DNA from: Prevotella sp.
GTDB taxonomy: Bacteria > Bacteroidota > Bacteroidia > Bacteroidales > Bacteroidaceae
Direction of reading: 5' to 3'
DNA: 64,000 nt
NCBI GenBank assembly: GCA_016291495.1
Contig: JAEEXI010000005.1
Coordinates: forward strand, 124,001-188,000
Within the stretch, counting starts at the first letter, position 1; each line of letters begins with the position of its first letter. Below, one piece after another: positions 11,401 to 19,962 of the stretch. Made by a program: the position numbers and the translations under genes. Under the pieces are notes generated by a model, which saw nothing but the letters and a program-made list of their open reading frames with translations, made no database searches and was not told the origin of the DNA.

Positions 11401-13983
11401 TCGTGGACTACGATGAGTTTTAGCGGCACATCGGCAAGCGGTCAGCAGTATGCCAGTATGCTCACTGTTCCTGATTTGGAATTCAGCCACTTCGACCATA
11501 GCGTCTATCCTGTCCGTTATATTGCCTATGGCAGGGCAATGTATATGGGAGGAAGACCGCTGATGCGAGCCAAGGGCGTAGATGATGACATGATGGTAGT
11601 GGAAGAGGCTCCGATGCTGATGGCTGCTGCTCCTATGGAGCGCAATGAGCAGGCTGTTGCTGTCGTTGAGAGCAAGGTGGAAGAGAAAGAATCTCAGGAA
11701 GCAACAGTCAAGGAAGAACCGAAGGAAGAGGAGTCCGTACAGTTGCGTGAGAACCTGCAGGAGACTGCTTTCTTCTATCCTGTCCTGTTGGCGGACAAGG
11801 ATGGTAACGTGACCTTGAAGTTCACTTTGCCGGAGAGTCTGACCACCTGGAAGTTTATGAGTATTGCCCATACGAAAGAACTGTTGTATGGTTCATTGTC
11901 TGGTGAGACAGTAGCGCAGAAAGAGTTGATGCTTCAGCCGAACATGCCTCGCTTCGTCCGTGTGGGTGATAAGGCACAATTCTCGGCACGCCTCTTTAAT
12001 ATCAGTGAACAGCCCCAGCAGGGTACGGCCCGTTTCGAACTCCTTGACCCTGAGACGGAGAAAGTGGTCTATACCGATGAGAAGACCTTCTCTGTGGAGG
12101 CAGGAAAGACGGGACACGTCACCTTCGACTACCAGCCCGGCGACGATTACTCATTGTTGATATGCCGAATGACGGCAAAGGGTAGCGACTTCTCTGACGG
12201 AGAACAGCATTACCTGCCTATCCTGCCTGATAAGGAGCGCGTAACGAAGTCCGTCCCGTTTACCCAGCATGAGCCGGGTGTGAAGGCGATAGACCTCACG
12301 AAACTGTTCCCAGCAGGGACGGCACAGCAGAAACTGACCATTGAATATACCAACAATCCCGCATGGCTGATGGTACAGTCACTGGCTACCTTGGGACAAC
12401 CCTATGAGACCAGTGCCATCGATCAGGCAGCGTCCTACTATTCCAACCTGCTGGCTGCAACCATCCTCAAGCAGACACCGAATGCAAAGCATGTCTTTGA
12501 ACAGTGGAAGCGAGAGACGGGCAATGAGACCTCACTGCAGAGCAGTCTGGAGAAGAACCAGGAGCTGAAGGACATCATCCTCGCAGAGACACCTTGGGTG
12601 AATGATGCCGACCGTGAGGCAGAACAGAAACAACGTCTTGCCGACTTCTTCGATGAGAATAAGATCAACAACCGTCTGGAAACAGCGTTGGAGAAACTCG
12701 AGAAACTGCAACAGGGCGACGGTGGCTTCACTTGGTATCCTGGTATGCCCACCAGTCCGTATATCACCATGAGTGTCGCTGAGATGTTGGCTCGCCTGTA
12801 TGTCATGACAGGCACCTATGATGATGCGGAGGACATCCAGCGAAAGGCGATGAAATATATGGACCATGAAATTATTGAACTGGTCAACGAGATGAAGAAA
12901 TGGGAGAAGAAGGGCGTCAAGCCGTCCTTCCCGTCGTTCATGGCACTCCGCTGGCTCTATGTCAATGCCATCGCCAAGCGCGAACTGTCCTCAAAGGCTG
13001 CAGAGGCGAAGGCTTACCTGATGCCGCTGCTGAAGAAGGATATCAAGCGCCAGACCATCTATGAGAAGGCCATGACGACTATCATCCTCCAGCAGAACGG
13101 AGATGTCCAGAAGGCCAAGGAGTATGTACAGAGCCTGAAGGAATATACCGTCTTTACCGAGGAGATGGGACGTTACTATGATACCCCGCGTGCCGGCTAT
13201 TCCTGGTATAGCTATAAGATACCGACAGAGGTGGCTGCCATCGAAGCTATCAAGTATACGGCACCTGACGATACGAAGACCATTGACGAGATGCGTCGCT
13301 GGCTGTTACAGGAGAAACGTACCCAGATGTGGGATACGCCTATCAGCAGTGTGAATGCCATCTACGCCTTCCTCTTCGACCATGCCGACCTGCTGGCCAA
13401 ACAGGAGCCGACCGTTCTTGCCATCGACCAACAGCCGATCGAACTGTCGAAGGAGACGGCAGGTATCGGTTATGTGAAGACCGCTATTCAGGAACCGAAG
13501 GGTAGGGAGTTTACCGCTACGAAGACCTCCACGGGTACTTCCTGGGGTGCTGTCTATGCCCAGTTTATGCAGAAGACCCACGAGGTGGAGAATTCCGAAA
13601 GTGGTGTCACCGTGAAGCGTGAACTGCTAACCGCTAACGGCAAAAAGCTGACAGCCCTGAAGGTCGGCGACCGTATCAAGGTACGCATCACCATCGAGGT
13701 GACCCGCGACCTCGACTTCGTACAGGTGCTCGACCGTCGTGCCGCTTGTATGGAACCCGTTCGCCAGTTGTCGGGCTACTGCTATGGCGCCTATATCTCG
13801 CCCAAGGACTTCTCGACCAATTATTTCTATCATGGTCTTGCCAAGGGTAAGCATGTGGTGGAGACGGAATACTATATCGACCGTGCCGGCACTTACGAGA
13901 CAGGAACGTGTACTGTGCAGTGTGCCTACTCGCCAGAGTATCGGGCTACCGGGAAGTCGCAGACGCTGATAGTTACAGAATGA
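8443..13983 (+). CDS. Alpha-2-macroglobulin family protein without thioester
   Basis: This is a very large exported protein (1846 residues from the ATG at 8443) with a signal peptide ending near WIFGQ. It has a helical N-terminal part, an MG2-like domain at about 510-620 (YTDRAIYRPGQQVH), a charged E/K-rich linker at about 1060-1105, the A2M domain from about 1110 (LPESLTTWKFMSIAHTKE) and a helical C-terminal domain. Bacterial A2M proteins are periplasmic traps for foreign proteases. Where a CxEQ thioester would be expected the sequence is YETSAIDQAASYY, so there is no reactive cysteine. The following DUF1573 gene starts at this gene's stop codon, which suggests co-translation. An in-frame TTG at 8413 was rejected because it lies inside the promoter box. 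Confidence 0.85.
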   Translation: MNKKTLTIIAIIMLMPMWIFGQDYRSLWKQVKDAEDKDLPQTAITHLTSIEKKARKEGVYGQLLKASLYRAQMQANVAPDSLKPAVERLVQEAKQEKNVALRAVYATVLHRVYMENQSLVDDADEKEKICEEYRTIALSSPDALGKVKNAIYEPFVEKENDSYIYGDDLLHLIGMEFGAWQWMHDYYEKAGNRRAACLTALAILEEQKGDDVEKLHESKYIRQLDSLINKYGDLDEAGEVALERYAYMRDNTTATAAEEIAYLDQAIAKWGNWRRISQLKNNRKNLITSKFYANIPYRVQMTNQEQTIKLTGLRHLSSLTMRVYRTKLQGDHEMNIGYKKDLDKVMADAVEVKEAFQKRTFSPYEEYEVFEDSIPLVGLPNGIYLLEFSTEPKTAISRVLYNVTNLRVLATGRQESDMRYVVVDAITGQPINGAKVKIKSSRYNDKENQKILTTNAAGEANHVFTNGTWHSIYVYTDNDKACPSINSGDNFSFNDNNDRREFTKIYTDRAIYRPGQQVHVAAIIYARENYIEHSVVADKKVLAQLRDANYKVVAEEKLVTDEFGKCSTTFTLPNGLRNGRFTIRLNGETESIRVEEYKRPTFELSFSEYKESYKAGDTVTVQGKAVSYAGVPVQEAQVKYTVRRRVAYWWLSYSWYWGAGYFGRGTEKADIYEGETTTKDDGTFDLKMPMILPDDNGKTPMFYTFEVEANVTDQAGETHTGTKSLPLGTRLTSLSCNLSQRIRIDQIQPVTFYRRNAAGSEIAGTVRYRLDGGKWQECAANAPMSILNPQMKSGEHRLEAACEGDSIDMKFVLFSLDDKKPAVETKDWFYISDTRFKDNKQPVTIQVGSSDPDLYIAYEIISGKTVLEEGFIRENRSLWNRKFTYKEAYGNGLLLTFAWVKNGIAYKHSTTITRPVPDKHLKLQWETFRDRLKPGQQEEWKLSIKDKDGKPAQAQLLAVLYDKSLDQLASHYWGLYPSIWIPLPSASWTTMSFSGTSASGQQYASMLTVPDLEFSHFDHSVYPVRYIAYGRAMYMGGRPLMRAKGVDDDMMVVEEAPMLMAAAPMERNEQAVAVVESKVEEKESQEATVKEEPKEEESVQLRENLQETAFFYPVLLADKDGNVTLKFTLPESLTTWKFMSIAHTKELLYGSLSGETVAQKELMLQPNMPRFVRVGDKAQFSARLFNISEQPQQGTARFELLDPETEKVVYTDEKTFSVEAGKTGHVTFDYQPGDDYSLLICRMTAKGSDFSDGEQHYLPILPDKERVTKSVPFTQHEPGVKAIDLTKLFPAGTAQQKLTIEYTNNPAWLMVQSLATLGQPYETSAIDQAASYYSNLLAATILKQTPNAKHVFEQWKRETGNETSLQSSLEKNQELKDIILAETPWVNDADREAEQKQRLADFFDENKINNRLETALEKLEKLQQGDGGFTWYPGMPTSPYITMSVAEMLARLYVMTGTYDDAEDIQRKAMKYMDHEIIELVNEMKKWEKKGVKPSFPSFMALRWLYVNAIAKRELSSKAAEAKAYLMPLLKKDIKRQTIYEKAMTTIILQQNGDVQKAKEYVQSLKEYTVFTEEMGRYYDTPRAGYSWYSYKIPTEVAAIEAIKYTAPDDTKTIDEMRRWLLQEKRTQMWDTPISSVNAIYAFLFDHADLLAKQEPTVLAIDQQPIELSKETAGIGYVKTAIQEPKGREFTATKTSTGTSWGAVYAQFMQKTHEVENSESGVTVKRELLTANGKKLTALKVGDRIKVRITIEVTRDLDFVQVLDRRAACMEPVRQLSGYCYGAYISPKDFSTNYFYHGLAKGKHVVETEYYIDRAGTYETGTCTVQCAYSPEYRATGKSQTLIVTE

Positions 13984-13985
13984 TT

Positions 13986-15050
13986 ATGAATAAGAAAAAG
14001 AGTATAATGATGCTGCTGCTGATGCTGGCCATGCTGCCGGCATCAGCCCAGAAACTGATTGCAGAGAAAACCGTAATTGATGTGGGAAAGACAGGTTTCC
14101 AACAGCCTGTCACCGCCGTGTTTGAATTCCAGAACAAGGGTGTTAGCCGCCTGAAGATAGAGTCGGTACAGCCTGACTGTAACTGTACGTCTATAGAATA
14201 TCCGAAGACCGTCATCCGTAAGGGCGAGAAGTTTCAGGTCAAGATGACCTACGATGCCAAGATGCTGGGACACTTCGACAAGCAGGCTGCCGTCGTGACG
14301 AGTGGTACCAAGGCTCCTGTGTATATCCGTATGAAGGGTATCGTGTCTGCCGACTATCAGGACTTCTCGGGCGACTATCCGATAGAGATGGGAAATATGC
14401 GTGTCGACAAGAACGAACTGGAGTTCGACAATGTCAACAAGGGAGAACAGCCCATCGAACAGATTCATGTCTATAACAACGGCACCAGCGTGATGCGCCC
14501 CTACCTCATGCACCTGCCGTCGTGGCTCTCTGCCACGGTGGCTCCTGAGGAGATACGTCCTGGACGTGCTGCCACCATCAGTGTGACGCTCAACTCCCAG
14601 AAGATTGGAGACTACGGACTGACGCAGTCGTCCATCTATCTGGCCCCTAATCCTGGTGACAAGGCGACGAAGGAAAACCTCATCGGCGTGTCTGCCATCC
14701 TGTTGCCTGCCTTCCAGAAAATGTCTGCCCAGCAGAAGCAATATGCTCCGAAGATGTATCTGTCGAGTGAACAGGTGAATATCGTCTTCGACGGGAAGAC
14801 CAAGCGGAAGGCAGAGATACAGATTTCCAATCTCGGGCGTACCCCATTGAAAATCTCCTCACTCCAGATGTTTACGTCGGGATTAGAGATATCATTGGGT
14901 AAGCGTACGCTCCAAGCTGGCGAATCGACCAAGCTGAAGATCACGGCAGAGCGTGACGAACTGAAGAAAGCACGTACCAAACCCCGTATCCTGATGATTA
15001 CCAACGACCCCGATAAGTCGAAGGTCATTATCACCATCAATGCAAAATAA
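13986..15050 (+). CDS. DUF1573 domain exported protein
   Basis: About 355 residues with a signal peptide (LLLMLAMLPASAQ). An N-terminal DUF1573 immunoglobulin-like domain (QPVTAVFEFQNKGVSRLKI, VQPDCNCTSI) is followed by two more beta-sandwich segments. DUF1573 proteins are common Bacteroidota envelope proteins of unknown role. The start could also be the ATG at 13980, which overlaps the upstream TGA as ATGA; both give nearly the same protein. The tight coupling to the alpha-2-macroglobulin gene suggests the two products act together in the periplasm. Confidence 0.8.
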   Translation: MNKKKSIMMLLLMLAMLPASAQKLIAEKTVIDVGKTGFQQPVTAVFEFQNKGVSRLKIESVQPDCNCTSIEYPKTVIRKGEKFQVKMTYDAKMLGHFDKQAAVVTSGTKAPVYIRMKGIVSADYQDFSGDYPIEMGNMRVDKNELEFDNVNKGEQPIEQIHVYNNGTSVMRPYLMHLPSWLSATVAPEEIRPGRAATISVTLNSQKIGDYGLTQSSIYLAPNPGDKATKENLIGVSAILLPAFQKMSAQQKQYAPKMYLSSEQVNIVFDGKTKRKAEIQISNLGRTPLKISSLQMFTSGLEISLGKRTLQAGESTKLKITAERDELKKARTKPRILMITNDPDKSKVIITINAK

Positions 15051-15051
15051 T

Positions 15052-16164
15052 ATGGAACATCCAGAGAACAGTGCAGAATATGCAGGCTTGCAGGTGAACA
15101 GCGGTGTAGAACAGCCGTCCATCATCAATCCCTATCTGAAGCGTAACCGTTTCAAGCGTCGTGAACTGACGGCGGCAGAGATGGTGGAGGGCATCGTCAA
15201 GGGCGATGTCACCATTCTCTCGCAGGCTGTCACCCTGGTGGAGAGTGTCAATCCCGACCACCAGGCCAAGGCGCAGGAAGTCATCAATAAGTGTCTGCCG
15301 TATAGCGGCAACTCCATCCGTGTGGGTATCAGTGGTGTGCCGGGCGCTGGTAAGTCGACCTCCATCGACGAGTTCGGCATCCATGTGTTGAAGGAGAAGG
15401 GCGGGCGGCTCGCCGTCCTGGCCATCGACCCCAGTTCCGAACGTTCGAAGGGTAGTATCCTGGGTGATAAGACGCGCATGGAGAAACTCTCCGCACATCC
15501 CGACTCGTTTATCCGTCCCAGTCCGACGGCAGGTTCCTTGGGTGGCGTTGCCCGTAAGACGCGTGAGACGATTATCCTATGTGAGGCGGCTGGCTTCGAC
15601 AAGATATTCGTAGAGACGGTGGGAGTAGGACAGAGTGAGACGGCCTGTCACTCGATGGTCGATTTCTTCCTGCTCATCCAGTTGGCTGGCACAGGCGACG
15701 ACCTGCAGGGCATCAAGCGTGGTATCATGGAAATCTGCGATGCCATCGTCATCAACAAGTGTGACGGTGATAATGTTGACAAATGTCACATGGCGGCCAC
15801 GAACTTCCGCAACGCCCTCCATTTCTTCCCCATGCCTGAGAGTGGTTGGCTGCCGAAGGTGCTGTGCTACAGCGGTTTCTACGGCTATGGCATCAAGGAG
15901 GTATGGGATATGATTTACGAGTATATGGATTTCGTCAAGGCGAACGGCTATTTCGACTACCGTCGTAACGAGCAGTCGAAATACTGGATGTACGAGAGCA
16001 TCAACGAGCACCTGCGCCTGAACTTCTATAACAATCCGCTCATCCGTCAGCGGTTGAAAGAGGCAGAACAGTCGGTATTGGCAGGTCAGCAGACGTCCTT
16101 CACGGCTGCGCAAGGTCTTTTGGATCTCTATTATAAAGGATTGGGTAATGATCGTCGAGATTGA
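15052..16164 (+). CDS. meaB: Methylmalonyl-CoA mutase-associated GTPase MeaB
   Basis: The MeaB/ArgK G3E-type GTPase begins MEHPEN, as I recall for Bacteroides homologues, so 15052 is preferred over the in-frame ATG at 15040. The P-loop is GVPGAGKST, the switch region is ETVGVGQSE and the base-recognition motif is NKCDG. MeaB protects and gates cobalamin loading of methylmalonyl-CoA mutase in the succinate-propionate pathway. The mutase genes are not in this window. The gene follows DUF1573 without a gap, and ispH begins inside its 3' end. Confidence 0.93.
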   Translation: MEHPENSAEYAGLQVNSGVEQPSIINPYLKRNRFKRRELTAAEMVEGIVKGDVTILSQAVTLVESVNPDHQAKAQEVINKCLPYSGNSIRVGISGVPGAGKSTSIDEFGIHVLKEKGGRLAVLAIDPSSERSKGSILGDKTRMEKLSAHPDSFIRPSPTAGSLGGVARKTRETIILCEAAGFDKIFVETVGVGQSETACHSMVDFFLLIQLAGTGDDLQGIKRGIMEICDAIVINKCDGDNVDKCHMAATNFRNALHFFPMPESGWLPKVLCYSGFYGYGIKEVWDMIYEYMDFVKANGYFDYRRNEQSKYWMYESINEHLRLNFYNNPLIRQRLKEAEQSVLAGQQTSFTAAQGLLDLYYKGLGNDRRD

Positions 16165-17020
16165 CAACGGCAGCGGCTTCTGCTTCGGAGTGACAACAGC
16201 GATACAGAAAGCCGAAGAGGAACTGGCAAAAGGCACTAAGCTCTATTGCCTGGGTGACATTGTGCATAACGGTATGGAGTGTGACCGCCTGCGCCAGATG
16301 GGACTGATTACCATCAACCACGACGAGATGCAGCAACTGCACGACGTCAAGGTGCTGCTGCGCGCACATGGAGAGCCTCCTGCCACCTACGAACTCGCCC
16401 GTCGTAACAACATCGAGATCATCGATGCCACCTGTCCTGTGGTGCTGCAACTCCAGAAGCGCATCAAGAAACAATACCTCTCTCCTGATACTTCCGACCT
16501 CCTGCCTCCGACTTCCCAGATTGTCATCTTCGGCAAGAACGGTCATGCAGAGGTGTTGGGACTGGTAGGTCAGACGGAGGGTAAGGCCATCGTCATCGAA
16601 CAGTTCGAGGATGTCAAGCAGCTCGACTTCTCCCGTGATATCTATCTCTACAGCCAGACTACGAAGTCGCTCGATGAGTTCCACCGCATCATCGAGTATA
16701 TCCAGCAGCATATCTCCCCGGAGGCGACCTTCAAGAGCTTTGATACCATCTGCCGCAGTGTGGCCAACCGCATGCCCAACATCTCGTCGTTTGCCACCAG
16801 GCACGACCTTATCCTCTTCGTCTGCGGACGCAAGAGCAGTAACGGCAAGGTGCTCTTCAACGAGTGTCTGCGTGTCAACCCCAACACCCATCTCATCGAA
16901 GGACCAGAGGAGATTGACCCCACTTGGCTTAACGGCATCCAGACCGTCGGCATCTGCGGAGCCACCAGCACTCCCAAATGGCTCATGGAACAATGTCGTG
17001 ATGCCTTGCTGAAGATGTAG
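16148..17020 (+). CDS. ispH: 4-hydroxy-3-methylbut-2-enyl diphosphate reductase
   Basis: The last enzyme of the MEP isoprenoid pathway reduces HMBPP to IPP and DMAPP using a 4Fe-4S cluster. The three cluster cysteines are visible in GFCFGVTTA near the N-terminus, DATCPVV, and CGATSTPKWLM near the end. The 290 residues are normal for the family. It overlaps meaB by 17 bp. The loop LSPDTSDLLPPTSQ (about residues 112-125) replaces the short loop usual in the family and is encoded by four 7-bp repeats at 16489-16516. Confidence 0.95.
   Translation: MIVEIDNGSGFCFGVTTAIQKAEEELAKGTKLYCLGDIVHNGMECDRLRQMGLITINHDEMQQLHDVKVLLRAHGEPPATYELARRNNIEIIDATCPVVLQLQKRIKKQYLSPDTSDLLPPTSQIVIFGKNGHAEVLGLVGQTEGKAIVIEQFEDVKQLDFSRDIYLYSQTTKSLDEFHRIIEYIQQHISPEATFKSFDTICRSVANRMPNISSFATRHDLILFVCGRKSSNGKVLFNECLRVNPNTHLIEGPEEIDPTWLNGIQTVGICGATSTPKWLMEQCRDALLKM
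16489..16516 (+). repeat. Four 7-bp units in frame inside ispH
   Basis: Four consecutive heptads share the pattern nnCYTCC (for example TACTTCC, GACCTCC, GACTTCC). Because 7 is not a multiple of 3, the units are read in different frames, and none gives a stop. They encode a Ser/Pro/Asp/Leu-rich loop before the strand QIVIFGKNGH. Confidence 0.75.
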
Positions 17021-17078
17021 GAAACCTCCTATTAACTTTTCTTAGCGTTTTTATTTTCTTTATTCACAGGGATTTCTA

Positions 17079-17086
17079 TATCTTTG
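17079..17086 (+). promoter_or_regulatory. Promoter of the OmpA-domain gene
   Basis: TATCTTTG followed by CC, 35 bp before the ATG at 17122, marks the start of a new transcription unit after ispH. Confidence 0.65.
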
Positions 17087-17121
17087 CCATCAATTAAATA
17101 ACTTTAAACCAAACAAGCAGT

Positions 17122-18366
17122 ATGAAAAAATGGATGATTGCCGTACTGATTGCCTTAGTGGCAGTACCGGCAGAAGTGAGTGCACAGGGTTGGCTGGGTC
17201 GAATCGGCGAGAAAGTGGTAGACAGGGCCAAGTCGAAGGCTGAGAGCGAGGCTATTGATGCCGCGAAAGGCAAGAAGGATAAGAACGAAGAGGCCGCCGA
17301 GGCTCAGGTTGAGTCTGCCGATGATACCCCGACGACTACAACCTCTTCAGACTTCAAGCGCGGCAGTGTCATCATGTTCCAGGATGATGTGACGGCAGAA
17401 CAGGTGGGCGAGTTCCCTTCCAAGTGGGATTTGTTCTCAGGCACCGTAGAGACCAAGACCGTGGCTGGTGTGAAAGCCATCAATCTGACGGACAATGCCC
17501 AGGTACAGCCCCTCATCAAGGAGCAGGGTGCCTATCTGCCGGAGGAGTTCACTATTGAGTATGACTTCTACTACTGGCCCACGAATAATGTTCCAGGTAA
17601 TGATGGCATTGGTCTGAATGACCTGAAATTCATTCTTGCCGTTACCAAGGACCGTTCTGAATTCCCAGGTGAAGGATATGACCAGGGTGAGTTGACAGCC
17701 TTCGTTTTGAGGCATGGTGTCTGTGAGACCAAAGAACAAAGTTATTTGTTCAATGGAAACAAGGAAGGTAGTTTTGACTACTCCTTCAAGAAGGGCTGGA
17801 ACCATGTGGCCCTGTCGTTCAACAAACGAGCCCTGAAAGTTTACTTCAACGACAAGCGTGTGGTGAACCTGCCACGCGTCAACCAACCCACATGGCTGTG
17901 CTTCCAGGTTCCCTTTGAATATATTAATCTCACCTTTATCCGCAATGTCGTGATTGCCAAGGGTGCCGTAGCACTCTACGACCGTAACGCACAGGATGTG
18001 TCTGCTGTAGAGAAGGCCATTCAGGAGACAGGTAAGTTTGTGACTAACAATATCCTGTTTGATACCGGCAAGGCCACCTTGAAGCAGGAGTCGATGATTG
18101 AAATCATGCGAGTGGCAGACTACATGAAGAAGAACCCGACGGCTCGTTTCGAAGTTCAGGGTCATACGGATAATCAGGGCTCTGATAAGGTCAACGATCC
18201 GCTGTCACAGCAGCGTGCCGAAGCTATCGTGAAAGCCCTCGAAGGCTTAGGTGTGGATGGCTTCAACCTGAAGGCTGTGGGCAAGGGCTCTCACGAACCC
18301 GTTGCCGACAACAAGACAGAGGAAGGTCGCGCTAAGAACCGCCGTGTGGAGTTCATCAAGAGATAG
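17122..18366 (+). CDS. OmpA-family peptidoglycan-binding envelope protein
   Basis: The 414-residue protein has a signal peptide ending at AEVSAQ. A charged, Ala/Lys/Glu-rich segment (about 25-75) is followed by a beta-rich middle resembling a LamG/concanavalin fold (PEEFTIEYDFYYWP, WNHVALSFNKRALKVYFN). The C-terminal OmpA domain starts at NILFDTGKATLK and carries VQGHTDNQGSDKVN and the terminal RAKNRRVEF, which bind diaminopimelate peptidoglycan in the family. It is probably an outer-membrane-associated periplasmic protein. The next gene starts 6 bp downstream and is probably cotranscribed. The binding partner of the middle domain is unknown. Confidence 0.85.
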   Translation: MKKWMIAVLIALVAVPAEVSAQGWLGRIGEKVVDRAKSKAESEAIDAAKGKKDKNEEAAEAQVESADDTPTTTTSSDFKRGSVIMFQDDVTAEQVGEFPSKWDLFSGTVETKTVAGVKAINLTDNAQVQPLIKEQGAYLPEEFTIEYDFYYWPTNNVPGNDGIGLNDLKFILAVTKDRSEFPGEGYDQGELTAFVLRHGVCETKEQSYLFNGNKEGSFDYSFKKGWNHVALSFNKRALKVYFNDKRVVNLPRVNQPTWLCFQVPFEYINLTFIRNVVIAKGAVALYDRNAQDVSAVEKAIQETGKFVTNNILFDTGKATLKQESMIEIMRVADYMKKNPTARFEVQGHTDNQGSDKVNDPLSQQRAEAIVKALEGLGVDGFNLKAVGKGSHEPVADNKTEEGRAKNRRVEFIKR

Positions 18367-18372
18367 TGCCTT

Positions 18373-19086
18373 ATGAAGAAGATACTTCCCTTTATCCTTT
18401 GGTTGGTAGCCCTCTCCGCTTCGGCACAGACGAAGTGGACGGGTACCTACCAGTTGAATCAGCCTAAGGACTGCTGGCACATTGCCTTCAAAGACCTTTC
18501 CACGGGGCTTTCTACCTGGGCAGGACGTATCGGCGAAAAATATGCCCAAGCTACAGAGTCGGGCGATGAACAAGGCACCATCTACCAGCGTTTCAACTTC
18601 AAGACGAGACGTGGCTATCAGTGTTTCTCTATGAATGCGCCTATCACTGCACCGATGAAGCATTTCGATGACGCTGGTGGCGACAATGATAGCGGCTTTG
18701 TCCATTTCTTTAAGGACTATGCGCCCGAGAATCCTGATGCCAGTATCCCTTGGGAACTGGTGGAATTCGGCATTGTGACAACAGGTGATGATGAGCAGAG
18801 AGGAACTGTCATGCAGCGCTTCCACAACCTCGGCTGGCCTGCCTCGAAACTGGCTCAGTACTATGTGGGTGACGAGTTGGCTTGTGGTGTGAAGTGTTGG
18901 AAGTTCGACACTCGCAAGAAACCCATCTCTGGCTCTGTCGGAGCTATCTATTGGATTGATCCCTCCAATGGTCTCTGTCTGAAGCAGCAGGCCACCGACG
19001 GTTCAGGCTTCGAGGTCTTCATCTACGACCTCCAATATCAGCAATGGACAATCGATCTCTACCCAGAAGCATTTTTAGATAAATAG
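18373..19086 (+). CDS. Exported protein of unknown function
   Basis: The 237 residues start with a clear signal peptide (ILPFILWLVALSASAQ). The mature part is rich in aromatic residues and beta-strand-like segments, with a central GFVHFFKDYAPENPD. I recognise no domain. It starts 6 bp after the OmpA-domain gene, so the two probably form a bicistronic unit with related envelope roles. Confidence 0.7.
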   Translation: MKKILPFILWLVALSASAQTKWTGTYQLNQPKDCWHIAFKDLSTGLSTWAGRIGEKYAQATESGDEQGTIYQRFNFKTRRGYQCFSMNAPITAPMKHFDDAGGDNDSGFVHFFKDYAPENPDASIPWELVEFGIVTTGDDEQRGTVMQRFHNLGWPASKLAQYYVGDELACGVKCWKFDTRKKPISGSVGAIYWIDPSNGLCLKQQATDGSGFEVFIYDLQYQQWTIDLYPEAFLDK

Positions 19087-19097
19087 CCCATATTTTG

Positions 19098-19196
19098 CTC
19101 ATACCTTACTCATAGGTTACTCATACCTTGCTCATAGGTTGCTCATAGGTATCTCATAGGCATCTCATAGGATACTCTATCCTTTCTCTATCCGAT
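19098..19196. repeat. Nine exact-length 11-bp tandem units
   Basis: Nine uninterrupted units of 11 bp begin CTCATA (seven) or CTCTAT (two). The next three bases alternate CCT and AGG in the first four units, then stay AGG; the consensus is CTCATAGGTTG. The unit length is constant while its second half drifts. It lies between convergent genes (an unknown secreted protein and cmk). Bases 19197-19272 hold nothing else I can identify. Confidence 0.92.
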
Positions 19197-19272
19197 CTCT
19201 GACTCCAGAGGTCTGATTTGACTATGATTAAAGTGCGTGTGGAATTAGGGTAGGGACCTGTTTTCCTTTGTA

Positions 19273-19962
19273 TTATTCCTTAACTCGTTCGTTGAAGCGG
19301 TCGAGGAGCCATTGTTTCTGCTCGGAGATGGTCATGTGGGAGTTGTCAAGCTCGATGGCATCGTCGGCTTTACGAAGAGGGGATACCTCGCGGTGGGAGT
19401 CGATATAGTCGCGCTCCTGTACGTTCTTGAGGATGTCGTCAAAGTCGGCTTCCATGCCTTTGGCCTTCAACTCGTCGTAGCGACGCTGGGCACGTACCTC
19501 GGCGGAGGCGGTGACAAAGACCTTCAGTTCAGCATTGGGGAAGACGGTGGTGCCGATGTCACGACCATCCATGACGACACCTTTGTCCTTACCCATCTGT
19601 TGTTGCTGGGCAACCATGGCCTCGCGGACGAAACCGAGGGTGGCAATGGGGCTGACCTTGTTGGAGACCTCCATCGTGCGGATGTCTTTCTCGACGAGCT
19701 CGCCGTTCAGATAGGTGTCGGGACGACCCGTCTCCGGATTGAACTTGAAGGATATCTGTATTTCCGGCATGCGGCGGCGCAGTTCCTCCTCGTTGATGCC
19801 GTCGTCGGTAAACAGTCCGTTGCGGAGGGCGAACAAGGTAACACTGCGGTACATGGCACCGGTATCTACATAGACGTAACCCACCTCGCGGGCTAAGTCC
19901 TTTGCCATCGTGCTCTTGCCGCACGAGGAATGGCCGTCAATGGCTATTGTAATCTTTTTCAT
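19273..19962 (-). CDS. cmk: Cytidylate kinase
   Basis: The 229-residue protein phosphorylates CMP/dCMP. The P-loop is GHSSCGKST at residues 10-18, then [15 protein letters not shown] and the conserved [18 protein letters not shown], which binds the nucleotide and forms the lid region. It overlaps porQ by 4 bp (ATGA) and so is translated in its wake. Linkage of porQ and cmk recurs in Bacteroidota genomes as I recall, but I cannot check this here. Confidence 0.95.
   Translation of the reverse strand: MKKITIAIDGHSSCGKSTMAKDLAREVGYVYVDTGAMYRSVTLFALRNGLFTDDGINEEELRRRMPEIQISFKFNPETGRPDTYLNGELVEKDIRTMEVSNKVSPIATLGFVREAMVAQQQQMGKDKGVVMDGRDIGTTVFPNAELKVFVTASAEVRAQRRYDELKAKGMEADFDDILKNVQERDYIDSHREVSPLRKADDAIELDNSHMTISEQKQWLLDRFNERVKE

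Noticed and set aside
16100..16993. 297-codon open frame opposite ispH
   Set aside because: It is a codon-usage shadow of ispH with no family signal.
19098..19196. CRISPR array
   Set aside because: Units are 11 bp with no spacers and there are no cas genes.
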